Assembly: GCA_046542315.1 (NCBI GenBank)
Contig: JBKHBO010000019.1
Location: 1 to 29,903 of the forward strand
Direction: 5' to 3'
Origin: PWPR01 sp046542315
Lineage (GTDB): Bacteria > Bacillota > UBA994 > PWPR01
Length of the DNA: 29,903 nucleotides
Shown: positions 6,778-14,931 of the stretch, in pieces
How positions within the stretch are numbered: the stretch's first letter is position 1
Layout: every line of letters starts with the position of its first letter
Notes under the pieces: model-generated
The model's database searches: none
Told to the model about the DNA's origin: nothing
What the model saw: only the letters and a program-made list of their open reading frames with translations
Position numbers and translations under genes: made by a program

Positions 6778-7478
6778 TGAAGCGTGCTGGTGTTATAGGA
6801 GGAATGAGTTGGGAATCTACTCTAGAATATTATAGAATTATGAATCAAGAGGTAAAAAGGAAGCTTGGTAAACTGCATTCAGCAGATATGTTGATATATT
6901 CTTTTGACTTTGAAGATATAGAAAAAATGCAACATCAAGATGATTGGGAAGGGTTAGCTGAAGCTATGGTTAATTCAGCTAAAGACTTAATTGCTGCAGG
7001 AGCAGAATTCATTGTTATAGCTACAAATACAATGCATAAATTAGCACCACATATAATAAAAGAAGTTGATGTTCCACTTCTTCACATAGCAGATGCTACA
7101 GCTTCAGAAATAAAAAAAAGAAACTTTAAAAAAGTAGCTCTTTTAGGAACTAGATTTACTATGGAAGGTAAATTTTATAGAGAAAAACTGGAAAATGATC
7201 ATGATATAGAAGTAATAATTCCAGATCTTGAGGACAGAAAATATATACACAATATTATATATAATGAATTGTGCCTAGGAGAAATTAGAGATGAGTCTAG
7301 AGAGAAGTTTGAGCAGATTATAGATAAATTGAAAGACCAAGGAGCACAAGGGGTGATCCTTGGATGTACGGAGATCCCTTTATTGATAAAAGAAGACACT
7401 AGTCCACTACCAGTTTTTGATACATCTACTATACATGCTAAAGCTGCTGTAAAATTTGCACTAAAGGAAGGTATTTAA
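6777..7478 (+). CDS. Aspartate/glutamate racemase family, YgeA-like broad-specificity amino-acid racemase
   Basis: 233 residues. Two pseudo-symmetric halves: the first has IGGMSWESTLEYYR and IATNTMHKLAPHI, the second LLGTRFTMEGKFY and VILGCTEIPLL. PLP-independent racemases use two cysteines as acid and base. Here the second is present (C197 in GCTEIP), but the first position is threonine (T83 in ATNTMH). As I recall, E. coli YgeA has the same arrangement with the same numbering, and it racemises several amino acids, including homoserine, rather than strictly aspartate or glutamate. It overlaps both neighbours by one base (TAATG), so the three genes are translationally coupled. A role in making or recycling a D-amino acid is likely. 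Confidence 0.85.
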   Translation: MKRAGVIGGMSWESTLEYYRIMNQEVKRKLGKLHSADMLIYSFDFEDIEKMQHQDDWEGLAEAMVNSAKDLIAAGAEFIVIATNTMHKLAPHIIKEVDVPLLHIADATASEIKKRNFKKVALLGTRFTMEGKFYREKLENDHDIEVIIPDLEDRKYIHNIIYNELCLGEIRDESREKFEQIIDKLKDQGAQGVILGCTEIPLLIKEDTSPLPVFDTSTIHAKAAVKFALKEGI

Positions 7479-8479
7479 TGAAAAAAATAAGACTACATAA
7501 TAATGAAAGCCCTTTTACGCCAGAATCTTTATGTAAAGAACTATTAGATTTTGATTTATCACAAGCAAGACTCAATTATTACCAAAGTCAAGAAGAAGGA
7601 TCTTTAATCGAAGCTCTATCTGAATATACGGGGTTAGATAAAGAAATGATTGTTGTTGCTAATGGCGGAGATACCCTTTTAAGCGAGATATTTAATTCCT
7701 TAACAGGCGATAATAGAAAGATGCTAGTTAGCACTCCAACTTTCTTTTTGTATCTAAGTACAGCTAAAAAACTTAGATTAAACCTGATAGATATTCCTTT
7801 AAAAGAAGGATTTAAATTGCCAACTTCAGAGATAATTAAGAGAGTCAATGAAGAAGAAATTGGTTTAGTGGTCATATGCAGGCCTAATAATCCAACTGGC
7901 AATATCTTTCCTAAAGAAGATATTTTAGAAATAGCTGAAAAAACTAATGCTAATATATTAGTTGATGAAGCATATTTTGAGTTTGCCAAAGAAACCTTAA
8001 CTGATGAATTATATAATTATAAAAACATTATTATACTACGCACATTCTCAAAAGCCTTCGCAGCAGCTGGCTTAAGATTAGGTTATGGCTTAGGTTCAAA
8101 AGAGATAGTTAAAAAGGTTAGAGACTATCAAACCCATTATAATGTCTCTAATATTACTCAAATGATTGGTACAAAGCTTTTAAGTAACAAAGACTTGTTC
8201 TTACCTTACGTAGAGAAAATAATCGAATTAAGAGAAAGTTTTAGGGATAAACTAAACGAAATAGAAGGAGTATATGTTTATCCAAGCAATACCAACTTCC
8301 TCTTGGTAAAAACAGAAAAAGATCCAGAACTTTTAGAAGAGTATTTTAATGATAAAAATGTATTAATTAGACCTGTTCATAAATTAAGTCCACTAATAAA
8401 GGATACAATTAGAGTATCTGTGGCAGATGAGCAGACAAATCAAAAGTTTGTTAATTTATTGGCAGACTATATAAATTAA
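7478..8479 (+). CDS. HisC-like PLP aminotransferase, outside the his operon
   Basis: 333 residues, fold-I class II aminotransferase. Motifs: VVANGGDTLLSEI (PLP phosphate region), RPNNPTGNIF, DEAYFEF, and RTFSKAFAAAGLRLGY with the Schiff-base lysine, then a C-terminal arginine in KDTIRVSVAD for substrate carboxylate. It is closest in type to histidinol-phosphate aminotransferase, but a second and better placed hisC lies inside the his operon downstream. It belongs to the transcription unit of the cysteine-synthase-like enzyme and racemase and is separated from hisZ by a strong terminator. It may transaminate the product of that pair, or be a spare hisC. The sequence does not decide. Confidence 0.85.
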   Translation: MKKIRLHNNESPFTPESLCKELLDFDLSQARLNYYQSQEEGSLIEALSEYTGLDKEMIVVANGGDTLLSEIFNSLTGDNRKMLVSTPTFFLYLSTAKKLRLNLIDIPLKEGFKLPTSEIIKRVNEEEIGLVVICRPNNPTGNIFPKEDILEIAEKTNANILVDEAYFEFAKETLTDELYNYKNIIILRTFSKAFAAAGLRLGYGLGSKEIVKKVRDYQTHYNVSNITQMIGTKLLSNKDLFLPYVEKIIELRESFRDKLNEIEGVYVYPSNTNFLLVKTEKDPELLEEYFNDKNVLIRPVHKLSPLIKDTIRVSVADEQTNQKFVNLLADYIN

Positions 8480-8492
8480 GGAATATTTAATA

Positions 8493-8533
8493 TCTCCTGA
8501 AATTCTTTATTGAGTTTCAGGAGAATTTTTTTT
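8493..8533 (+). terminator. Strong terminator separating the racemase operon from the his operon
   Basis: TCTCCTGAAA (8493-8502) pairs perfectly with TTTCAGGAGA (8515-8524), followed by eight T after one A. Confidence 0.92.
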
Positions 8534-8544
8534 AAAAAAAGGGG

Positions 8545-8573
8545 TTGATTTAATCTAATTGATTTGTTAAGAT
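8545..8573 (+). promoter_or_regulatory. his promoter: Probable promoter of the his operon
   Basis: TTGATT (8545-8550), a 17-base spacer and TAAGAT (8568-8573), just downstream of the terminator and 42 bases before hisZ. The leader is too short for a T-box riboswitch. Confidence 0.5.
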
Positions 8574-8588
8574 ATTAAAGGCTTTAAT
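8574..8588. promoter_or_regulatory. 15-bp palindrome at the his transcription start, candidate operator
   Basis: ATTAAAGGCTTTAAT is a perfect palindrome around G8581, directly abutting the -10 box. Its position fits a repressor site for control of histidine synthesis. The cognate regulator is not in this window. Confidence 0.4.
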
Positions 8589-8614
8589 ACTTTATCTAAA
8601 TAAAGGATGGTAAT

Positions 8615-9475
8615 ATGAACAGAGAAAAGATGAGAGATTTAGAATTTGAACTACGTCAAATTAATGTGAGTAATGGTTTTATCGAAAAATATATCCCAAT
8701 AATGGAGAATATTGGAATATATAAAGACAGTATATTAGATAATCATTTATATAAATGCGTTAATCATACAGATGTAAAAGCTTTAAGAGCTGATTACACA
8801 ACATCTATTGTAGCTGATTTTGCAAAAAGAAGTGAAGTGCTACCAAAAAGGGTTGCATATTATGGAGAAATTTTTAGAACAGACAAACCAAAAAATTACA
8901 GACAGATTGGTGTTGAATACTTAGGAGGCAACTCAAAAGAAGCAGATTTATTGATCATGGATTTAATAATGAAGTACTTAAACACTATTGAGTTAAAAGA
9001 CAGTGTTTTATGTATTAATTATATGCCCTTTATAAAAGAAATAATAAAAAAGATGGACTTGGATGAGATGGAAGAAATAGAATTTATAAATTTACTTTTA
9101 GCTCATAATTACGTTGAGATTGAAAAAGCTTTAAACTTAAAGCTTAAAATTGAAGAATATGATGCAATATGGAAATTGTTCAATGAAAGAAATATTACAA
9201 AAGTATTAGCTTCATTAAAGAAAATATTGCCAGAATATCAAATTAACGAAGGCATACAAGAGTTATTATTTCAGTATAGCGATAGATTTGTATTTGATAT
9301 TGGATTAGTTAAGAATTTAGATTATTACACTGGACTAGTTTTTGAAGTTTATGTTGGAAATAAAGCAAAGCCTATAATCAGTGGAGGAAGATATGATGAC
9401 TTGTCTAAAAAATTTGGGTCTGACTTTCCTGCGATTGGCTTTGCATTAGATGCTAATTATTTAGGAGAAATATAA
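8615..9475 (+). CDS. hisZ: ATP phosphoribosyltransferase regulatory subunit HisZ
   Basis: 286 residues, related to histidyl-tRNA synthetase but lacking the anticodon-binding domain. RADYTTSIVADFAKR is the degenerate class-II motif 2 region, with YYGEIFR following. KNLDYYTGLVFEVY and GGRYDDL correspond to the two histidine-binding motifs of HisRS. HisZ forms a hetero-octamer with short HisG, supplies the histidine feedback site and is needed for activity. First gene of the his operon, with AAAGGATGG upstream of ATG 8615. It overlaps hisG by one base (TAATG). It is shorter than many HisZ proteins (around 390 residues), so the N-terminal region is trimmed. Confidence 0.9.
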   Translation: MNREKMRDLEFELRQINVSNGFIEKYIPIMENIGIYKDSILDNHLYKCVNHTDVKALRADYTTSIVADFAKRSEVLPKRVAYYGEIFRTDKPKNYRQIGVEYLGGNSKEADLLIMDLIMKYLNTIELKDSVLCINYMPFIKEIIKKMDLDEMEEIEFINLLLAHNYVEIEKALNLKLKIEEYDAIWKLFNERNITKVLASLKKILPEYQINEGIQELLFQYSDRFVFDIGLVKNLDYYTGLVFEVYVGNKAKPIISGGRYDDLSKKFGSDFPAIGFALDANYLGEI

Positions 9476-10086
9476 TGGATAAATTAACTATAGTAATACC
9501 GTCAGGTAGATTAAAAAAGCAATGCATAGAATTACTAGGAATTTCTAGAGAGTTAGATAAATGCAGTAGTAGAAAACTAATGTGGACTACTAATGACTAC
9601 AAGATTATACAAGCAAAACCTGTTGATGTTCCAATTTATGTTGAAAAAGGAATAGCGGATTGTGGTTTTGTCGGGAAAGATATGTTGATGGAAAATAACT
9701 ATAATGTTTATGAACTGTTGGATTGTGATATTGGTCATTGCCATTTAGCGATAGCTCAAACTAAGGAAAAGAGAAAAATTAAGGTTATTGCTTCAAAATA
9801 TCAGAACATTACTAAAAAATATTGTATGGATAATAACATTAATGCAGAAGTTATTAAACTTAATGGTTCAGTAGAACTAGCACCTATTTTAGGGCTTGCT
9901 GATGCAATCTTAGATATTGTTAGTACAGGTAATACATTAAGGGCAAATGATTTAATTGAAACAACAAGAGTAGCTGATATATCAGTTAGGTTAATAGCAA
10001 ATGTTTCAAGTTATCAAACTAAAAGAAATTCAATAGTAAGCTTAATAAAAAATTTGAAGGAGAAAAAAGATGCTAAAGCGTTATAA
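9475..10086 (+). CDS. hisG: ATP phosphoribosyltransferase catalytic subunit HisG, short form
   Basis: 203 residues, the short form without the C-terminal regulatory ACT-like domain, consistent with the adjacent hisZ. It condenses ATP with PRPP, the first step of histidine synthesis. IVIPSGRLKKQ is the N-terminal family motif. GIADCGFVGKDML and the PRPP-binding LADAILDIVSTGNTLRAN match the family. The next gene, hisD, begins 17 bases before the end of this one. Confidence 0.93.
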   Translation: MDKLTIVIPSGRLKKQCIELLGISRELDKCSSRKLMWTTNDYKIIQAKPVDVPIYVEKGIADCGFVGKDMLMENNYNVYELLDCDIGHCHLAIAQTKEKRKIKVIASKYQNITKKYCMDNNINAEVIKLNGSVELAPILGLADAILDIVSTGNTLRANDLIETTRVADISVRLIANVSSYQTKRNSIVSLIKNLKEKKDAKAL

Positions 10087-11344
10087 TGTAGATAAATTTT
10101 TAAATGAATACTTAAGTTTGGAAGATAGTGTGGACTTAGAAATAAAATTAAGTGTAGAAAAAATATGTAATGATGTTAAAGATAATAAAGATGCTGCTTT
10201 ATACAAATATACAAAAATGTATGACAAAGTAGCTTTAGAATCTCTTATTGTAACAAAAGAAGAAATGAAAGAAGCATTTAATTCAGTAAGTGAAAAATGG
10301 ATAAATGCATTAGAGAATGCCAAAGAAAATATAGAAAGTTACCATAATAAGCAACTTGAAAAATCTTGGTTTGACAACACCACAGAAGGAGTAATAAGAG
10401 GGGAAGTCATTAGACCGCTAGAGAAAGTTGGAATTTACGTTCCTGGGGGCACTGCAGCTTATCCTTCATCTGTATTAATGACTGCAGTTCCAGCGAAAGT
10501 TGCTGGAGTAAGCAATATAGTTATGACAACTCCTCCACAAAAGGATGGATCAATACCAAGCGAGACTTTAGTTGCTGCTTCAATAGCTGGTGTAAATGAA
10601 ATCTACAAAGTTGGTGGAGCACAGGCTGTTGCAGCTATGGCTTATGGAACAGAGTCTGTTACAAAGGTAGATAAGATAGTAGGACCAGGCAATATTTATG
10701 TCACTGAGGCAAAAAGATTTGTATATGGTGATGTAGGTATTGATATGTTGGCTGGGCCTAGTGAAGTATGTATTTATGGAGATCAATCAGCACATCCTAG
10801 TTATGTCGCAAGTGATTTATTAGCTCAAGCAGAACATGATACATTAGCCAGAGTAGTTTTTATTACTAATGATAATGAAATTGCTAATGCAGTAAATGAA
10901 GAGCTAGAAAAGCAGCTGCAAGAATTACCAAGAAATAAGATAGCTAGAGAAAGTATAAATAGAGGAGCATATGTGGTAGTTGATTCTATAGATCAGGCTA
11001 CAGTATTAATTAATAAAATGGGTCCAGAACATTTGGAAATAGCAATTGATAACCCATTTGATTTCTTAGATAGAATCAAAAATGCGGGATCTATCTTTTT
11101 AGGACACTACGCTGCTGAAAGTTTAGGCGATTATTATGCAGGTGTAAATCATGTGTTGCCTACTAGCGGAACAAGTAGGTTTTCTTCAATGTTAAGTGTT
11201 AGAGATTACTATACTGTTAGTGGAGTTTTGTATTATACAAAAGACGCATTAAAAAGTTGTAGTGAAGAAGTTATTACTTTAGCTGAAAGCGAGAAATTGA
11301 CTGGACATGCAAGAGCTGTTGAGATAAGAGTAAAAAATGAATAA
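10070..11344 (+). CDS. hisD: Histidinol dehydrogenase
   Basis: 424 residues, full length. Performs the last two steps, histidinol to histidine, with two NAD+ and zinc. Family signatures visible are PLEKVGIYVPGGTAAYPSS, KVGGAQAVAAMAYGT, VDKIVGPGNIYVTEAKR, DMLAGPSEV, SDLLAQAEHDTLARV and GPEHLEI, and zinc/catalytic residues fall in AQAEHD and GPEHLE. ATG 10070 has AAGGAG seven bases upstream, inside hisG. It overlaps hisC by eight bases. Confidence 0.96.
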   Translation: MLKRYNVDKFLNEYLSLEDSVDLEIKLSVEKICNDVKDNKDAALYKYTKMYDKVALESLIVTKEEMKEAFNSVSEKWINALENAKENIESYHNKQLEKSWFDNTTEGVIRGEVIRPLEKVGIYVPGGTAAYPSSVLMTAVPAKVAGVSNIVMTTPPQKDGSIPSETLVAASIAGVNEIYKVGGAQAVAAMAYGTESVTKVDKIVGPGNIYVTEAKRFVYGDVGIDMLAGPSEVCIYGDQSAHPSYVASDLLAQAEHDTLARVVFITNDNEIANAVNEELEKQLQELPRNKIARESINRGAYVVVDSIDQATVLINKMGPEHLEIAIDNPFDFLDRIKNAGSIFLGHYAAESLGDYYAGVNHVLPTSGTSRFSSMLSVRDYYTVSGVLYYTKDALKSCSEEVITLAESEKLTGHARAVEIRVKNE

Positions 11345-12353
11345 TTATCAATTCAAAAATGAAGGACTTAGGTTGAATCTTAATGAACACCCAAAGCCTC
11401 CACAGAAAATATCACAGCTTTCTATAAACTTAGATGAGATGTCCTTAAACAGATATATAAGACAAGAAGATGGCCCACTATTAGAAGAGCTCTCAAATTA
11501 TGCAGGGCTTTGCAAAGAAAAAATTGTTATTGGCAATGGAGCAGATGAAATAATTGCTAATATTATTGATAAATTTTGTAATAAAAGCATCTTAATTGTT
11601 ACCCCAACCTTTGGTGTTTATGAACATTATGCAAAACTGAAGGGAAAAAAGGTATATACTATTTCACTAAATAATGATTTTTCATTACCCTATAGAGAGA
11701 TTATTAATGAAGCTAATCAGAATAAGATTGATTTAGTTGTTATATGTAATCCAAATAATCCAAGTGGCACTTTATTTGATAAGGATAAAATAATTAAAAT
11801 AATAAAAGATACTAATTCGTATATCATGATTGATGAAGCATACTATGAGTTTTCAGCTTATTCAATAGCTAGATATATAGATAGTTTTAACAATCTTTTA
11901 ATAATAAGAACTTTATCAAAAGCATTTGGACTTGCAGGATTAAGAATTGGATATTGCATGTCAAACGAAAGAAATGTTGAGAATATAAGAAGTTGTCAAA
12001 TGCCTTTTAATGTTTCCAATTTCAGTCAGTTTTTTGGTGCCGAAGTGCTCAAAAATAAAGAGAATTTCATAGATTATGTAAATATAATAAAAAGACAAAG
12101 AGAAGAGTTATCAAAGAAATTAAGTGAACTTGGACTAAAAGTTTATCAAAGTGATACAAATTTTTTGCTAATCAAGTTCCCTAATAACGTAGAAGAAATA
12201 TATAACCAGTTGTCAAATAGAAAAATTCATGTTAGAAAACTTTATCAGAGTGTACCCTCTCTTATAAATACTTTGAGAGTAAGCATTGGCTTAAAAGAAG
12301 AAAATGAAGAGCTATATAGAAATATAAAGCAATTAATAGAGGTGAATGACTAA
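11337..12353 (+). CDS. hisC: Histidinol-phosphate aminotransferase
   Basis: 338 residues. RLNLNEHPKPP is the typical HisC N-terminal substrate motif. It is followed by IGNGADEII, NPNNPSGTLF, DEAYYEF, and RTLSKAFGLAGLRIGY with the PLP lysine, and LRVSIG with the substrate-binding arginine. Converts imidazole acetol phosphate and glutamate to histidinol phosphate and 2-oxoglutarate. Overlaps hisD by eight bases and hisB by one base. It is the operon copy; the similar protein at 7478-8479 is a paralog. Confidence 0.93.
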   Translation: MNNYQFKNEGLRLNLNEHPKPPQKISQLSINLDEMSLNRYIRQEDGPLLEELSNYAGLCKEKIVIGNGADEIIANIIDKFCNKSILIVTPTFGVYEHYAKLKGKKVYTISLNNDFSLPYREIINEANQNKIDLVVICNPNNPSGTLFDKDKIIKIIKDTNSYIMIDEAYYEFSAYSIARYIDSFNNLLIIRTLSKAFGLAGLRIGYCMSNERNVENIRSCQMPFNVSNFSQFFGAEVLKNKENFIDYVNIIKRQREELSKKLSELGLKVYQSDTNFLLIKFPNNVEEIYNQLSNRKIHVRKLYQSVPSLINTLRVSIGLKEENEELYRNIKQLIEVND

Positions 12354-12919
12354 TGTACAAATTAACAAGGATAACCAAAGAAGTAGAAGTAAAAATAGAG
12401 ATAAATAAAACAAAGAAGATTAGTATTGATAGTGGTAACGGCTTTTTTGACCATTTACTTAACTCGTTATTTTACTATAGTGGGTTTGGTGTAAATATTA
12501 AGGTTGAGGGTGACTTAGAAACTGGCTTTCACCACAGTATTGAAGATTTAGGTATTGCTCTTGGTCAATTATTTAATGAAATTTTTAATAAGGAAAAGTT
12601 CAGTAGATTTCAAGAAGTCTACTCTCCTATGGATGAGGCTTTGATTTTGTTAGTTAGTGACATATCAAACAGACCATTTTTAGCATATGATATAAGGTTT
12701 AGTACATCACAAATTGCAGACTTGCCACTTGAATTAATAGAAGAATTTTTAATCGCTTTTGTAAATAACGCGAAAATAACTCTTCATGTTAATATGATAA
12801 ATGGGAAAAATAATCATCATATAGCAGAAGCACTATTTAAGGGATTAGGCAGATTAATTGCAAAGCACTTTAATCATGAATTAGAAGGGGTCCAATCTAC
12901 AAAAGGGAAGTTACTATGA
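12353..12919 (+). CDS. hisB: Imidazoleglycerol-phosphate dehydratase
   Basis: 188 residues, monofunctional, without the phosphatase domain of the enterobacterial HisB. The manganese-ligand motifs are kept: GFFDHLL, FHHSIED, LHVNMI and NHHIAEALFKGLG. Two normally conserved spots differ: the usual DDHHT reads GFHHS, and the KHG-type histidine after helix 1 reads YYSG. STKGKL at the end is the family C-terminus. Overlaps hisH by four bases (ATGA). Function assigned with confidence from family and context. Confidence 0.92.
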   Translation: MYKLTRITKEVEVKIEINKTKKISIDSGNGFFDHLLNSLFYYSGFGVNIKVEGDLETGFHHSIEDLGIALGQLFNEIFNKEKFSRFQEVYSPMDEALILLVSDISNRPFLAYDIRFSTSQIADLPLELIEEFLIAFVNNAKITLHVNMINGKNNHHIAEALFKGLGRLIAKHFNHELEGVQSTKGKLL

Positions 12920-13491
12920 TTTCAATTATAGATTATAAAGTTGGAAATATATTCAATGTTAGAAATGCTTTAAAATATTTAGGATTTGAGAGTGAAGTTA
13001 TTAATACAAAGAAGAAAGTAGAAAATGCTAAATCAATAATTTTACCTGGTGTAGGTGCCTTTGATGATGCCATCAAACAATTAAAAGAAGATGATATACT
13101 TTCTTGTCTAAAGAATAAAATATTGGAGGGGACTCCCACATTAGGGATCTGTCTTGGTATGCAGTTATTAGCTAAACAAAGTGAAGAAGGTATAGAAGAA
13201 GGGCTAGGCATTTTTAACACGAACGTAAAAATGTTTAAGTCAAAAAAAGGCATAATTCCTCATATGGGATGGAATAAAGTAGAGTTTTTAGACAGTAGTT
13301 CTAAATATTTTTATTTTGTGCATAGTTTTTATTTGCCAATTACAAAATACACAACAGGAACAACTAATTACATAACAGAATTCTCTTCAATCATTGAGAA
13401 GAATAACATAATAGCTACACAGTTTCATACAGAGAAAAGTGGAATAGAAGGACTTAAAATATTAAAGAAATTTGGTGATTTATCTTGTTAA
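12916..13491 (+). CDS. hisH: Imidazole glycerol phosphate synthase, glutaminase subunit
   Basis: 191 residues, class I glutamine amidotransferase. ILPGVGAFDDAI is the oxyanion region, LGICLGMQLL contains the nucleophile cysteine, and QFHTEKSG carries the catalytic histidine and glutamate (usually HPEKS). It supplies ammonia to HisF. It overlaps hisB (ATGA) and hisA (7 bases). Confidence 0.94.
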   Translation: MISIIDYKVGNIFNVRNALKYLGFESEVINTKKKVENAKSIILPGVGAFDDAIKQLKEDDILSCLKNKILEGTPTLGICLGMQLLAKQSEEGIEEGLGIFNTNVKMFKSKKGIIPHMGWNKVEFLDSSSKYFYFVHSFYLPITKYTTGTTNYITEFSSIIEKNNIIATQFHTEKSGIEGLKILKKFGDLSC

Positions 13492-14189
13492 TAATTCCAG
13501 CTGTAGACATATTAAATAATAAAGTGATAAGACTGGAGAAGGGAAACTTCAATAAACAAACTATTTACAGTAAAAAGCCAGAGGAAGCAATTGCATATTT
13601 TATTAATAATGGATTTCAAACTATTCATGTAGTTAATCTGGAAGGTGCCAAGGGCAGCGAAAACAAAGAACTCTTACTAAATTTAGTTAAGCAATTTCCA
13701 GGCAAACTACAAGTTGCAGGTGGGATAAGTAGTTATGAGTATGCAAACAAATTACTGAAAAATGGTGCTAAATCTATAGTAATAGGTTCTGCAGCTATAA
13801 GAAAAGAAGAATGGATTGAAACAATTTTTTGTCAATATAAACAAAGAGTTATAATTGCTTTAGACGTAAGTGAAGAAATAGTTAAAAGTTCTGGCTGGTT
13901 AGAAAATACTAACACAACAATTTATAAGCTACTTGATTATTGGTACTATAAATCATTTAGAAATTTTCTAGTAACTGATATAAATAGAGATGGCTTAATG
14001 GTTGGTCCAAACATAGAACTGTATAAAAATATTATCAACAAATATGTAGGTATAAATTTGATTGCTTCCGGTGGAGTTTCATCCTTAGATGATATAGAAG
14101 ATCTAGAAGATAATAATTTGAAAAAAGTAGTTGTAGGTAAAGCTCTGTATGAGAACAAGATAAGCTTAGGTGAGTTAAATGTTAGCTAA
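13485..14189 (+). CDS. hisA: ProFAR isomerase
   Basis: 234 residues, TIM barrel. IPAVDILNNKVIRLEKG carries the catalytic aspartate (D8) in the strand-1 loop, ALDVSEE the second acidic residue, and GGISSYEYAN and GGVSSLDDI the two phosphate-binding loops. YSKKPEEA matches the family YSxxPxxxA. Start is TTG 13485, inside the end of hisH. The sequence is somewhat divergent from usual HisA (for example ILNNKVI where DGKCV is common) but complete. It overlaps hisF by 11 bases. Confidence 0.92.
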   Translation: MLIIPAVDILNNKVIRLEKGNFNKQTIYSKKPEEAIAYFINNGFQTIHVVNLEGAKGSENKELLLNLVKQFPGKLQVAGGISSYEYANKLLKNGAKSIVIGSAAIRKEEWIETIFCQYKQRVIIALDVSEEIVKSSGWLENTNTTIYKLLDYWYYKSFRNFLVTDINRDGLMVGPNIELYKNIINKYVGINLIASGGVSSLDDIEDLEDNNLKKVVVGKALYENKISLGELNVS

Positions 14190-14931
14190 AAGAATTATAC
14201 CATGTTTAGATATAAAGGATGGACGAGTTGTTAAGGGTAAAAAATTTATTGATTTAATAGATCAAGGAGATCCGGTTAAGCAATCTCAAAAATATAATAC
14301 GTCTTTAGCTGATGAACTAGTTTTTTTAGATATCAATGCTACAGTTGAAAGCAGAAACACAATGAAAGAAACTGTAAGAGCAGTAGCAGAAAATGTTTTT
14401 ATACCGCTGACGGTTGGTGGAGGTATTAAAGAAATAAAAGATGTTGAAAGATTGCTATTAAGTGGTGCTGATAAAGTAGCAATAAATTCTGCTGCTGTCA
14501 AAAATCCGCCACTTATTACAGAGATAGCAAAAAGGTATGGAAGCCAATGCGCTGTGGTATCTATAGATGTTAAAAAAGAAGGTACTAAATGGCGAGTATA
14601 TACTCATGGTGGAAAAATAAGTACAGATCTGTTTTTAAGAGATTGGGTTAAGGAAGTAGTTAGTTTAGGTGCGGGAGAATTATTAATAACATGTATTGAT
14701 AGAGATGGTTTGCAAAATGGTTTTGATATTGATTTATATCAAAGTATAAGTGATTTGAGGGTTCCTGTTATTGCTTCTGGAGGAGCAGGGAAAATGAATG
14801 ATTTTTTAGACTTGTTTCAAAGTACGAATGTAACAGGAGCTTTAGCTGCTTCGATTTTTCACCAAGATATAGTTGATATAAAAAATCTAAAACTATATCT
14901 AATAGATAAAGGTGTAAAGGTGAGAATATGA
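14179..14931 (+). CDS. hisF: Imidazole glycerol phosphate synthase, cyclase subunit
   Basis: 250 residues, TIM barrel paralogous to HisA. IIPCLDIKDGRVVKG has catalytic D11. VVSIDVKK has the second catalytic aspartate near residue 130. TVGGGI and IASGGAGKMND are the phosphate loops, and TCIDRDGLQNGFD is the family motif, usually SMDRDGT. Takes ammonia from HisH to form IGP and AICAR. Overlaps hisIE by four bases (ATGA). Confidence 0.96.
   Translation: MLAKRIIPCLDIKDGRVVKGKKFIDLIDQGDPVKQSQKYNTSLADELVFLDINATVESRNTMKETVRAVAENVFIPLTVGGGIKEIKDVERLLLSGADKVAINSAAVKNPPLITEIAKRYGSQCAVVSIDVKKEGTKWRVYTHGGKISTDLFLRDWVKEVVSLGAGELLITCIDRDGLQNGFDIDLYQSISDLRVPVIASGGAGKMNDFLDLFQSTNVTGALAASIFHQDIVDIKNLKLYLIDKGVKVRI

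Noticed and set aside
7588..7989. Long minus-strand open frame inside the HisC-like gene
   Set aside because: A shadow frame of a clearly coding plus-strand gene. No ribosome site or recognisable motif.
8534..8614. T-box or other riboswitch upstream of hisZ
   Set aside because: The untranslated leader is too short and has no T-box sequence or specifier stem.
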